Positions 29,219-38,881 of a DNA stretch of 61,486 nucleotides are shown one piece after another. The stretch lies in NCBI RefSeq assembly GCF_000521465.1, contig NZ_BAVR01000016.1:1-61486 (forward strand). The letters are read 5' to 3'. A program made the position numbers and the translations under genes. A model generated the notes under the pieces. That model made no database searches and was not told where the DNA came from. It saw nothing but the letters and a program-made list of their open reading frames with translations. This DNA is from Acetivibrio straminisolvens JCM 21531. Its GTDB lineage: Bacteria; Bacillota; Clostridia; Acetivibrionales; Acetivibrionaceae. Each line of letters starts with the position of its first letter. Within the stretch, counting starts at the first letter, position 1.

Positions 29219-29870
29219 AAAAATATCTTCCCCCCATAAAATAATTTATTCAATATATTATTGAAAATTGATGACCGGACTAAAGATGCAAAAATAAAAG
29301 ATATAATTATAATGCCGTAATTATAATTAAGTAGAAACATGTTGCCGTATAAAGTTTATTTTTCGATAATAATCCCCCCTGGCGAAAATTTACAATCAAT
29401 TAACACAGCAATACCAATCCTACTATAATTTTATAAAATATTCGAAGCTAAATCAACCTAAAATGTACATATATGCTGAAAAACTAAAGAATGTGTCGGA
29501 TATCTTTACATTCTCATCGATGTCAAGAACTCTGTCAATATTTTTACAATGTTATTCTATCACAAAAACAGAGGTATAAAAATAATTATTGAATATAATA
29601 CTTTCAATATATATGAATGTATGGCGAACTATACTTAAAAAGGTATCAAAAATAGAAAAATGTTATCTTTGCTAAGTTTGAAGCAGTAAAGACAATACTT
29701 GATTAAAACCTGCATAAAAAGCCAAAAGACTTGTTGATATTTTAATGGTTTTGTGTTAGTATGTTAGTGAAAAAATTAACTAATTCCATATAGCGTTTAA
29801 GTTGCCGAAATTCTATTTCGGTTCACATATGCTGCAAAAATGCAAAACATAAATAAAAATAATATTTTAG
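29219..29870. other. Gene-free divergent region celG / pckA
   Basis: 652 bases of AT-rich sequence with no supported gene. It holds the presumed celG promoter on the minus side and the pckA promoter (29734-29762) with a ~125-base leader on the plus side. Confidence 0.5.
29734..29762 (+). promoter_or_regulatory. Promoter of pckA
   Basis: TTGATA (29734-29739), 17-base spacer, TAGTAT (29757-29762), about 127 bases before the pckA start. Confidence 0.55.
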
Positions 29871-29888
29871 TTGGAAGGAGAATTTCTA

Positions 29889-31683
29889 ATGACATCAAAC
29901 AAGAAATTGCTGGATTGGGTAAAAGAAATGGCTGATATATGTCAGCCTGATGAAATTTATTGGTGCGATGGTTCGGAGGAAGAAAATGAACGCCTGTTAA
30001 AGCTATTGGTAGATTCGGGGTTGGCTACGCCATTAAATCCTGAAAAGCGTCCGGGATGTTATCTTTTCCGCAGCCATCCGTCCGATGTTGCTCGTGTTGA
30101 GGACAGGACTTTTATTGCATCTAAAACTAAGGAAGATGCAGGACCTACCAACAACTGGATAGATCCAAACGAGCTTAAATCAACTATGAAAGAGTTGTAC
30201 AAGGGTTGCATGAAGGGAAGAACAATGTACGTTATTCCTTTCTCCATGGGACCTATCGGTTCACCTATTTCCAAAATAGGTGTTGAATTGAGCGACAGCC
30301 CTTATGTTGTTGTTAATATGCGTATCATGACACGCATAGGTAAAGCTGTATTAGACCAGCTTGGTGAAGACGGAGAATTTGTACCGTGCCTCCACTCAGT
30401 TGGTGCTCCGTTAAAAGAGGGCGAAAAGGATAACGGTTGGCCGTGCGCACCAATCGAAAAGAAATACATAAGCCATTTCCCGGAAGAAAGAACTATATGG
30501 TCTTACGGTTCCGGATATGGCGGAAATGCGCTTTTAGGAAAGAAATGCTTCGCACTTCGTATCGCATCTGTTTTGGCGCGTGATGAAGGCTGGCTCGCTG
30601 AGCACATGCTCATTCTCCGTATTACTGACCCTGAAGGAAATAAGACATATGTTACCGGTGCTTTCCCAAGCGCATGCGGAAAGACAAACCTGGCTATGCT
30701 TATTCCTACAATTCCGGGATGGAAAGTTGAGACAATCGGTGACGACATTGCATGGATGAAGTTTGGAGAAGATGGACGTTTATATGCTATCAACCCTGAA
30801 GCAGGATTCTTTGGTGTTGCTCCGGTACATCCATGGATTCAAATCCGAACGCAATGCATACAATCAAAAAGAATACAATCTTTACAAACGTTGCATTAAC
30901 TGACGATGGCGATGTTTGGTGGGAAGGAATGGGAGTAGAACCGCCAGCCCATCTCATAGATTGGAAAGGCAATGACTGGGCTCCGGGTTCTGAGACTCGG
31001 CAGCACATCCAAACGGACGTTTTACAGCTCCTGCAAGCCAGTGCCCTGTAATTGCTCCTGAGTGGGAAGACCCGAAAGGCGTGCCGATTTCCGCTATTCT
31101 TATCGGTGGACGTCGTCCAAATACTATTCCGTTGGTTCATGAAAGCTTTGACTGGAACCATGGTGTATTTATGGGTTCAATCATGGGTTCTGAAATTACA
31201 GCTGCTGCAATTTCAAACAAAATCGGACAGGTACGTCGTGACCCATTTGCTATGTTGCCGTTCATAGGCTATAACGTAAATGATTATCTCCAACACTGGC
31301 TGAATATGGGTACTAAGACTGACGCAAGCAAGCTTCCGAAGATATTCTATGTAAACTGGTTCCGCAAGGACAGTGAAGGAAAATGGTTGTGGCCAGGATA
31401 CGGTGAAAACAGCCGTGTTCTCAAGTGGATTGTTGAAAGAGTATCCGGTAAGGGTAAAGCAGTAGAGACACCTATAGGATATATGCCTACAGTTGATGCT
31501 ATTGATACAAACGGACTTGACGTAAGCAAAGAGGATATGGAAGAACTCTTGAGAGTTGACAAAGAGCAGTGGCTTGAGGAAGTTAAGTCAATAAGAGAGC
31601 ATTATGCTTCATATGGCGAAAAGCTTCCGAAAGAATTGCAGGCGCAATTGGATGCTCTTGAAAAACGTTTGAAAGAGGCTTAA
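29889..31683 (+). CDS. pckA: Phosphoenolpyruvate carboxykinase, GTP type (frameshifts repaired)
   Basis: Interconverts oxaloacetate and PEP with GTP/GDP; in this lineage it probably works toward oxaloacetate in the malate shunt. Two breaks, each one missing base (G at ~30825, C at ~30998), split it; repaired length is ~598 residues. Features: the nucleotide-binding loop [15 protein letters not shown] with the reactive Cys of the GTP class, metal-site phrases [12 protein letters not shown] and [16 protein letters not shown], and the C-terminal FYVNWFRKD. The ATG at 29889 is chosen over an in-frame upstream ATG because ttggaaggag lies 9 bases before it. A terminator follows. Confidence 0.93.
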
Positions 31684-31691
31684 TTAATTAA

Positions 31692-31735
31692 AGTAGAAAA
31701 GGAGTCATGATTTTTATCACGACTCCTTTTTTCAT
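31692..31735 (+). terminator. Terminator of pckA
   Basis: aaaaggagtcatgat / atcacgactcctttttt, a 10-bp core stem ending in a six-T run. Confidence 0.85.
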
Positions 31736-32353
31736 AATAAAAAGAAAAAAATCGAAACTCGCGTTCCGATTTCTTAGTAAGCTTTATTGTATGTTTTTTG
31801 ATATTTCTATTGTATATATTATAGAAAAGGGTGTAATGCTGGCTATGTTTTAGTGCCGTTTGACGGGTGTCAAATTGGAGCGTCGATTTGTGGGGGTTGG
31901 CAAAACGATTTAGCATATGGATTGGTGCGTTGATTTTAAATTGATTGCTCAATGGTAATTGCATTGGTTAAATATATATTATGTTGTAAATCTGATGATG
32001 TATACTTTTCAGTGTTATACATCACACCCTAGAATTTTCTCTCCTTTGCACAGTTTAATTATCACAAATTCTGCGAATATAAACAATATGCAATTTCAAC
32101 AAAAAATCAAGAATCTTGAAACCGGATTTTGATGAATAAAGCAAAAAACGCTGGTTTACCGACGTTACATAATAATGGATTGCACTTCCAAATCTGGCGA
32201 AAGTTAAATTTCATATCCTTTGTTATTGGAAATATAATCCTCCAGAAGCAATATTTAAAGGTATTTCCCATCATAGGTTTTTTAATCTGATAAATATGAT
32301 AATAGAAATCGCGTTAACATAAAACACAGGGATTTCTAAAAATAAGAACAGGT

Positions 32354-32670
32354 TTATCCACAGGTAAAATGAGCCTATATGAGTTATTCACAGAATTGTC
32401 CACATTATCCACAGGATTTATGTGCACAAAACACTTGTTTTGTGGGGGAAATGTGAGATAATTGTGGAAAATGATATGAATACAGCTTCCTTTATCGGTT
32501 CGAAGGTTCCGAAGAAGGAGGAATTTGTGTGGAAAAATCCAATCTTCACTATTAGATTGCAAAAAATCATTTTCCTTGGTTATAATTATATTGAAGGAAT
32601 ATTTTACTTAGCGTCGAATTAATATTAATATTAATATTTTTACCCGAAAGTGCCTGGAGGGTGTGGATAA
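32354..32670. other. DnaA-box cluster with adjacent AT-only stretch
   Basis: Plus-strand boxes: TTATCCACA at 32354-32362 and 32405-32413 (perfect), TTATTCACA at 32384-32392, TTGTCCACA at 32396-32404. Minus-strand boxes: perfect TTATCCACA at 32662-32670 and TTTTCCACA at 32463-32471 and 32528-32536. An AT-only stretch made of repeated taatat units lies at 32617-32641. This is origin-like in layout, but neither dnaA nor dnaN is in view, so a DnaA-titrating or regulatory cluster is the more cautious reading. Confidence 0.7.
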
Positions 32671-32753
32671 ACACGACTTATGGACTTCTTTGTATTTGTT
32701 AATTTCAATAAATGGGGGTGGATGTTTTTTCATTTTTCAGATAAGTCGTGTTT
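32669..32753 (+). promoter_or_regulatory. 13-bp perfect inverted repeat upstream of hpf
   Basis: aaacacgacttat (32669-32681) pairs exactly with ataagtcgtgttt (32741-32753) across a 59-base loop, about 105 bases before the hpf start. The left arm overlaps a perfect DnaA box by two bases. It could be an RNA leader structure or two half-sites for a protein. Confidence 0.55.
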
Positions 32754-32857
32754 CGAAGAAAATTTTAAGGGTAAAATTATTAATAATAGGAAGACAGGTA
32801 TTGTAGAAAATGAAATGTACAATACTTGTTATTGACGGAAAGGGGCTGTATGCATAT

Positions 32858-33388
32858 ATGAAATTCAAAGTTATCGGAAAAAACATTGTCGTAACTGAAG
32901 CTTTAAAGGAAACGGCTATTAAAAAAGTTGGAAAACTGGACAAGTACTTCCGTCGTGATGCTGAGGCACAAATTACCTTGAGCGTACAAAAGAACAGACA
33001 TATAGTGGAAGTAACAATACCCTTCGAAGGAGGATTTTTGAGAGCTGAAGAAGATAGTCAAGATATGTATGCTTCTATCGACAAGGTTATAGACAGTCTC
33101 GAAAGACAGATAAGAAGAAACAAGACCAGACTTGAAAAGAAAGTCCACGATGGCAGCTTGAGATTTGAAAACATTAAACTTGACGACGATGTTGACGAAG
33201 AGCCGAAATATGAAATTGTTAGAACAAAGAAATTTGCTATAAAGCCTATGACGGTTGAAGAAGCTGTTTTACAAATGAATCTTTTGGGACATCAATTCTT
33301 TATGTTTTCCAATGCAGAAACCAATGAAGCAAACGTTGTATACAGGAGAAAAGATGGGAATTATGGCCTGATTGAACCGGAGTTCTAA
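32858..33388 (+). CDS. hpf: Ribosome hibernation promoting factor, long form
   Basis: 176 residues. The N-terminal S30AE/RaiA domain (1-~100; MKFKVIGKNIVVTEALKETA, KLDKYFRRDAEAQITL) binds the 30S decoding region. The linker joins a C-terminal dimerisation domain (~118-176; EIVRTKKFAIKPMTVEEAV, MFSNAETNEANVVYRRKDGNYGLIEP), which in long HPF pairs two ribosomes into inactive 100S particles. The ATG at 32858 is used because the conserved N-terminus begins there; an in-frame upstream ATG (32810) would add 16 unrelated residues. It is followed by its own terminator. Confidence 0.93.
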   Translation: MKFKVIGKNIVVTEALKETAIKKVGKLDKYFRRDAEAQITLSVQKNRHIVEVTIPFEGGFLRAEEDSQDMYASIDKVIDSLERQIRRNKTRLEKKVHDGSLRFENIKLDDDVDEEPKYEIVRTKKFAIKPMTVEEAVLQMNLLGHQFFMFSNAETNEANVVYRRKDGNYGLIEPEF

Positions 33389-33449
33389 TTAAAAAACTCG
33401 AGGGATAAAATATATGTTTGATATATAATGGATTTTCTACTATAATTAA

Positions 33450-33489
33450 AAATGCCGAGTTATGTCTCGGCATTTAAATTGGTTTTTTA
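33450..33489 (+). terminator. Terminator of hpf
   Basis: aaatgccgag / ctcggcattt with a six-base loop, then a T run after a short gap; located 62 bases after the hpf stop. Confidence 0.7.
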
Positions 33490-33505
33490 TTGGAGAGGAC
33501 GATAT

Positions 33506-35729
33506 ATGGATTTATTAAAGGATTTGAATAAAGAGCAAAAGGAAGCAGTACTTCACGTTGACGGGCCTTTGCTTGTTCTTGCGGGTGCAGGAAGCGGAAA
33601 AACAAAGGTGCTTACCCACAGGATTGCTTACCTGATTAGAGAAAAAAATGTACACCCTGCAAGCATCCTGGCAATAACTTTTACCAATAAGGCTGCAAAA
33701 GAAATGAGAGAAAGAATAGACCGGCTTGTTGAAGATGTTAGCGACAGCATATGGGTAAGTACTTTTCATTCCATGTGCGTCAGGATACTAAGAAGGGATA
33801 TTGAGAAAATAGATTATGATAAAAATTTTGTAATATTTGACTATACGGATCAGCAAAACGTTGTAAAGGATTGCCTAAAGGAGCTCAATCTCAATGAGAA
33901 GAACTATCCTCCAAAATCAATATTAGAAATGATTGGGAGGGCCAAGGATGAGCTTATTACTCCGGACATTTATCTAAAAATGTATTCCGGAGATTTCAGG
34001 ATGGAAAAAATCGCCCGGGTTTACGAGCTTTATCAAAAGAAGCTGAAGCAGAATAATGCACTGGACTTTGACGATATTATAATGCTGACAATAAGGCTTT
34101 TTTTGGATAATCCCGAGGTACTGAATTACTATCAGAGAAAATTCAGATATATTTTGGTGGACGAGTATCAGGATACCAACACCGCCCAATATTCCCTTGT
34201 CAGCCTTTTGGCACAAGGCTACAGAAATCTATGTGTTGTTGGAGATGATGACCAGTCTATCTACGGTTGGAGAGGTGCCAATATAAGAAATATTCTGGAC
34301 TTCGAAAAGGAGTTTAAGGATGCAAAAGTTATAAAGCTTGAGCAAAACTACCGTTCAACCCAGACTATTCTTGACGCAGCCAATCATGTTATCAAGAACA
34401 ACTTGGGAAGGAAAAGTAAAAGACTTTGGACTAATAATAAAGAGGGAGATGCCATTAAATATCTTGAGTGCTTGAATGAACATGAGGAGGCATATTTTGT
34501 TGCAAGCGAGATAAAGAGGCTTTGCAGGGAGCAAAATAGGTCGTATAAGGACTTTGCTATACTCTATCGTATAAATGCTATGTCCCGTGTTGTTGAGGAT
34601 ATGCTCATGAAGGAAGGTATAAGCTACAAGATATTTGGGGGACTTAAGTTTTATGACAGAAAAGAAATAAAGGATGTTATCGCTTATCTTCGTGTTATTC
34701 AGAACCCTGCGGACAATATAAGCTTGAAGCGAATAATAAACGAGCAAAAGGGGAATAGGAAATACAACGTTAGATACAGCCGAGAGACTGGCAAATGAAA
34801 GAGGAGTCAGCATTTTCTCAATAATTTCGTCGGCAGCGGAAATTCCCGAACTTGTCAGGGCATCGGCAAAGCTTGAGAAGTTTGTTTCTCTGATAAACAG
34901 TCTGAGGGCTCAGAGTATGGTAATGACCGCATCGGAAATGATTGAGGAAGTCCTTGAAAGGACAGGTATTTTAAAGGCATATGAGGAGGAGAATACTTTA
35001 GAGGCTCAAGGCAGAATAGAGAATATCAAAGAGTTGTTGTCCGTTGCAATGGAATTTGAAAGTGAAAGTGAAGAAAAGAGCCTAACGGAATTTCTTGCTC
35101 ATGTATCCTTGGTGTCGGATGTTGATACGATGGATGAGAATAGTGAATATGTTGCTCTTATGACTCTTCACAGTGCGAAAGGATTGGAATTTCCTGTGGT
35201 TTTCTTGGTGGGTATGGAAGAGGGCATTTTCCCGGGCTACAGGTCCATGACCAACGAATCGGAGCTTGAGGAGGAAAGAAGATTGTGTTATGTGGGTATT
35301 ACAAGAGCCAGAGAAAACCTATATATGACAAGCACTTTCAGCCGTACACTGTTTGGAAATACTACTTACAATAGAGTTTCACGATTTATCAAAGAAATTC
35401 CTGAGGAGCTGTTTGCGTTTGGTGCCGATAAAGAAAAGACTCACGAGAAGGCATCTGTTGAGACGATGGTTAAAAAGACCGACTCATTAAATGTGGGCTT
35501 CAACCCCTCTGTAAGCTTTAATGCAGCAAGTTTTAAAACACCACAGAAAGCGGAAGCTTCAAAGACGGAGCTGAAAGTTGGCGACCAGGTGCGGCATAAA
35601 GTTTTTGGAGAAGGAATTATCACGCGTAGGGAACAGGAAGGCGATGATTTTAAGCTGGAAATACATTTTAAAGGAAAAGGTATGAAAAGACTTATGGAAA
35701 GTTATGCGAATTTAACAAAAGTAAACTAG
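33506..35729 (+). CDS. pcrA: ATP-dependent DNA helicase PcrA/UvrD (frameshift repaired)
   Basis: Superfamily 1 helicase for repair and for removing recombinase filaments. The frame breaks at 34745-34749, where restoring two bases (one C, one A) gives the conserved IINEPKRGIGNTTLD; repaired length ~741 residues. Motifs: Q motif LNKEQKEAV, Walker A AGAGSGKTKVL, Ia TFTNKAAKEMRER, Walker B VDEYQDTN, III GDDDQSIYGWRGA, IV LEQNYRST, V LMTLHSAKGLEFP, VI LCYVGITRARENLY. The C-terminal Tudor-like tail (VGDQVRHKVFGEGIITRRE) is typical of PcrA. The ATG at 33506 follows ggagagg. Confidence 0.93.
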
Positions 35730-35858
35730 TAAAAAATATTTGATATTTTATCATAATGGGCGAACCAAAATAAACATGATTGCGTCTAACTATTCAAAAC
35801 AGAAAAATGTGGATAAAGACAGTATTGATTATCCAAAAAACAAGAGGAGGTAATAAAG

Positions 35859-37606
35859 ATGAAAAGAATACTGGCAATCATGTTGGTACTCGGCATTATG
35901 TTGACAAGTGTAACAGCGATGGCACGCGCAGAAGTTTTTTCCGACATTTCGGGGCACTGGGCAAAAAGCACAATTGAAAAAATGGCAGACCTGGGAATAG
36001 TTAAAGGTGTTGGCGACGGTATGTTTTTGCCGGATAGGGAGATAAAACGGTCGGAATTTGTTGTGGCTTTGCACAAGGTAGCGGAAATTGAAATTAATTA
36101 TTTTAAAGCTCCGGACATCAATGAGTTTTACAGTGACGTAAAAAATGAAGACTGGTATGCTTCACCGCTTTATGACATGGCATCTTTAAACATTGTTGAC
36201 GACAGAGGAAAGTTCAGACCCAACGACCTTATAACCCGTGAGGAAATGGTGCATTATCTTGTAAATACATATAAGTACAAGCTTAATGCTGTTTTGGGTG
36301 ATTTTGATGGGGAGGTCGGCTATTTTGACGATGAGGAGAGTATCAAAGAGCAGTATAAAAACTCGGTAAAGTATGCTTATAAGCTGGGATTTGTGAAAGG
36401 AAGGGGTAACGGAAAATTTGTTCCCGAAGGACTCAGCACAAGAGCGGAAGCTATGATAGTACTGGAAAAGCTAATGCAGTCATTAAAAGAAGATGTGAAG
36501 GACGCAGTTGAGGTAACTCCTTCGTTCGTAAAAGACAAAGATGGATATAAAATGACGCTGACAATTAAAAACAGCGGAAAGAATGAAGTTGTGATTATCC
36601 ATGGTTCCGGACAAAAGTATGACTTTGTGCTCCTGGACGATAAAAAAGAAGAGGTATACAGGTGGTCGGAAGGAAAAAGCTTTACCATGATCCTTACAGA
36701 GACCCATATTCCTTCTGGAAAAACGGTGGAGTTTTCTGAAGTGATAGATGCCAAGACCTACGAGGAAATCAGCGGCAAGGTATATTATTTTAAAGCATGA
36801 TAGTAGGAAGCAGTGAGGACTTTGAAATAAATGAGGACGGATATTATTTAAATCTAAAAGAAGAAAAGGATAATAAGCTTGAGATAGTACCAAGTTATGA
36901 GAAAAACGAAAAGACTTTTACAATGAAGCTCAAGTTAAAAAATACATCCGATAAGGATATAATAATCAACCATACATCAAGCCAAAAGTTTGACTTTAAA
37001 TTGCTGGATGAAAATAAAGAAATAATTTATACATGGTCCGCCGACAAACTGTTTATGATGATGGAGACCGAGACAGTGATAGGTGCAGGAAAGACAGTGG
37101 AATTTGAAGAAGAGCTTGATATGGAAAGCCATAAAGATGTTATTGGAAAGGCGAAGTATTTGAAGGCATACATTGTTGGTACAAGTGAGGATTGTGAGAT
37201 AGAAAAAGACGGATACGAGGTAGAAATAACAGAGAGTAAAGAAAATAGCCTTTTAGTTGTGCCGGGATATGAAAAAGGCGAAAAGACTTTTACGATGAAG
37301 CTCAAGTTAAAAAATGCATCCGATAAGGATATAACAATCAACCACATGTCAGGGCAAAAGTTTGATTTCAAACTGTTGGATAAAAATAAAGAAATAATTT
37401 ATACGTGGTCCGCCGACAAACTGTTTATGATGATGGAGACCGAGACAGTGATAGGTGCAGGAAAGACAGTGGAATTTGAAGAAGAGCTTGATATGGAAAG
37501 CCATAAAGATGTTATTGGAAAGGCGAAGTATTTGAAGGCATACATTGTTGTTACAAGTGAGGATTGTGAGATAGAAAAAGACGGATACGAGGTAGAGATA
37601 AAATAG
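35859..37606 (+). CDS. SLH-domain surface protein with three BsuPI-like repeats (frameshift repaired)
   Basis: Signal peptide (1-25), three S-layer homology domains (~26-205; FSDISGHWAKSTIEKMADLG, GMFLPDREIKRSEFV, FVKGRGNGKFVPEGLSTRAE), then three ~120-residue repeats resembling the BsuPI intracellular proteinase inhibitor domain (e.g. SGQKYDFVLLDDKKEEVYRWSEGKSF). One G is missing at ~36799; restored, the second repeat follows as KAWIVGSSED and the protein is ~582 residues. SLH domains bind pyruvylated wall polymer, so it should sit on the cell surface, with the repeats perhaps inhibiting proteases or serving as spacers. Repeats 2 and 3 are nearly identical in DNA. Confidence 0.82.
36895..37605 (+). 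repeat. Near-identical 372-bp tandem repeat inside the SLH protein gene
   Basis: Segments starting near 36905 and 37277 match with a 372-base offset. The last ~200 bases of each unit (37031-37233 and 37403-37605) are almost identical at DNA level, while the first BsuPI unit is clearly diverged. This points to recent duplication or gene conversion within the gene. Confidence 0.8.
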
Positions 37607-37634
37607 AGGACATTTAGGTTTTTATAGGATTGTT

Positions 37635-37677
37635 TAATTTAGGCTGTGCTAGGGCTACTCCCGGTACAGCCTAAATT
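37635..37677 (+). terminator. Terminator of the SLH protein gene
   Basis: tttaggctgt / acagcctaaa with a ~17-base loop that can pair further (ggg/ccc), followed by ttgatttt. Confidence 0.6.
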
Positions 37678-37767
37678 GATTTTGGGAATGAGGATTGTTT
37701 TTTTGATATTTTCCGGAGTCCAAAATTTGATATAATATATTGAAAAGCAATAAAAAGGGGTTTCAAA

Positions 37768-38585
37768 ATGTATTTTAACCTTGCAATATTTCCGGCTGTA
37801 ATAATCGGTATTATACTTTTTATTATAGGGCAAAGAGTTTCAAGGGTGGTGAATGGAAAACCCGTCAGGATTCTTTTGGGTTTGTTGTTCATCTTCTTTT
37901 GTATTCCGAACTTTCTGTTTACGGCATATTATATGCATTTTATAAATGAACCTATATGGTATATTAAATTTAGGGCAATTGACAATATTGAATTGTTATC
38001 ATCCCTAATTGGCATTTTCTTTGGATTTGTAACTTTCAAAGATGGAAGCTTGGAAAGATTAAATTAAAAGCTTTAAATAAATACATTTTCGTTATCTGCA
38101 TGCTTTTAATTATAGTACCTTTCATTAAACCGATTATAAGACCTGTAAGCCGGAATTCTCAGTTTCAAGACCGATGGAAAGATGGAGTGTGTTTGCAATC
38201 TACAGGTTCAACATGTGGTCCTTCTGCTTTAGCGACAATTTTTAATTATTATGGGATATCAAAAAGTGAAGAAGAGATTGCAAGGGCATCCTTTTCCAGT
38301 TCAAGCGGTACGGAGAATTGGTATTTAATCAGGTATGCCGAAAAGAACGGACTTAAAACTGAAGTGTCATACAAAAACAGTTTGGAAGATGTACCGGTAC
38401 CGTCTATAATCGGAACTTTTATTAACGGCAGAATAGGCCATTTTATAACTATTTTAGGCAAGGAAGGAGACCGTTTTGTTGTCGGTGATCCGTTAAAAGG
38501 AAAATTGCTTTTAACAGAAAAGGAGTTTAATAAATACTATACTTTTTCAAATTTTGTTTTGTATATAAAAAAGCCGGGTGCCTAA
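37768..38585 (+). CDS. Membrane-anchored C39-like cysteine peptidase (frameshift repaired)
   Basis: Adding one A at 38061-38063 joins a three-helix membrane domain to a peptidase domain through SLERLKLKALNKYIFVICMLL, giving ~272 residues. Membrane helices lie near 3-20, 34-55, 77-90 and 110-125. The peptidase part has Gln/Cys in LQSTGSTCGPSALATIF, His in GRIGHFITILG and Asp in VVGDPLKG, in the usual C39 order. C39 peptidases normally trim double-glycine leaders as part of ABC exporters; here there is no ATPase and no bacteriocin precursor nearby, so the substrate is open. ATG at 37768 with aaggggttt upstream. Confidence 0.75.
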
Positions 38586-38684
38586 TCTGCCTTGTATGAT
38601 GCTGATTTTATGCCAGAGCATGTTATTTTTAAACATGTTATTTAAGCAAAGAAAAATGTAAAAGAAACATTATGAAGTAAGTTA

Positions 38685-38771
38685 AGAGCCTGTTAATACG
38701 TCGCGGGAAAGGGGCGCAACCATTCTGACGAAGTGGTTTTTGCTTGGCTAGGCGGAGTATTTACAGGCTCT
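38685..38771. repeat. 87-bp inverted-repeat element (structured RNA or MITE candidate)
   Basis: agagcctgttaatac (38685-38699) pairs with gtatttacaggctct (38757-38771) with one mismatch. Inside is a second hairpin around aacca...tggtt (38718-38738) and a GC-rich segment unlike the flanks. No transposase ORF. No target duplication identified. Confidence 0.6.
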
Positions 38772-38808
38772 GTACTTATGCTTTAATATTTATCTTTACA
38801 TTTACCCG

Positions 38809-38872
38809 GATTTCACGCAGTGAAATTGCTAAAAAGCGAATGGGATCGATGCCCTTAGGCTTTTGCTTATTT
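38809..38872 (+). repeat. Degenerate sixth copy of the two-hairpin repeat
   Basis: atttcac / gtgaaat hairpin, then aaaaagcgaatgggatcgat and gcccttaggcttttg. The order (hairpin, aaaagcgaa, second hairpin ending in cttttg) mirrors the other copies although hairpin 1 has a different sequence. Confidence 0.45.
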
Positions 38873-38881
38873 AATGCTCCT

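Larger units (their letters stand above)
31736..32857. other. 1.1-kb gene-free region upstream of hpf
   Basis: The first 600 bases are AT-rich without a convincing ORF. From 32354 there is a dense DnaA-box cluster, then an AT-only stretch (32617-32641), then a 13-bp inverted repeat (32669-32753) and the hpf leader. A 66-codon frame inside (32422-32622) has no ribosome site and overlaps the boxes, so I do not call it. Confidence 0.6.

Noticed and set aside
32422..32622. 66-codon plus-strand frame within the DnaA cluster
   Set aside because: No ribosome site, odd composition, overlaps DnaA boxes and the AT-only stretch.
32354..32670. Naming the DnaA-box cluster as oriC
   Set aside because: No dnaA, dnaN, gyrase or rpmH gene is nearby and genes to the left are not arranged on the opposite strand. 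Box content alone is not enough.
36797..36800. ATGA overlap as a start of a separate BsuPI-repeat gene
   Set aside because: The overlap falls inside a repeat unit; restoring one base continues the repeat in register.
36911..37605. CRISPR-like repeat array
   Set aside because: The repeats are long in-frame protein-coding units without spacers.
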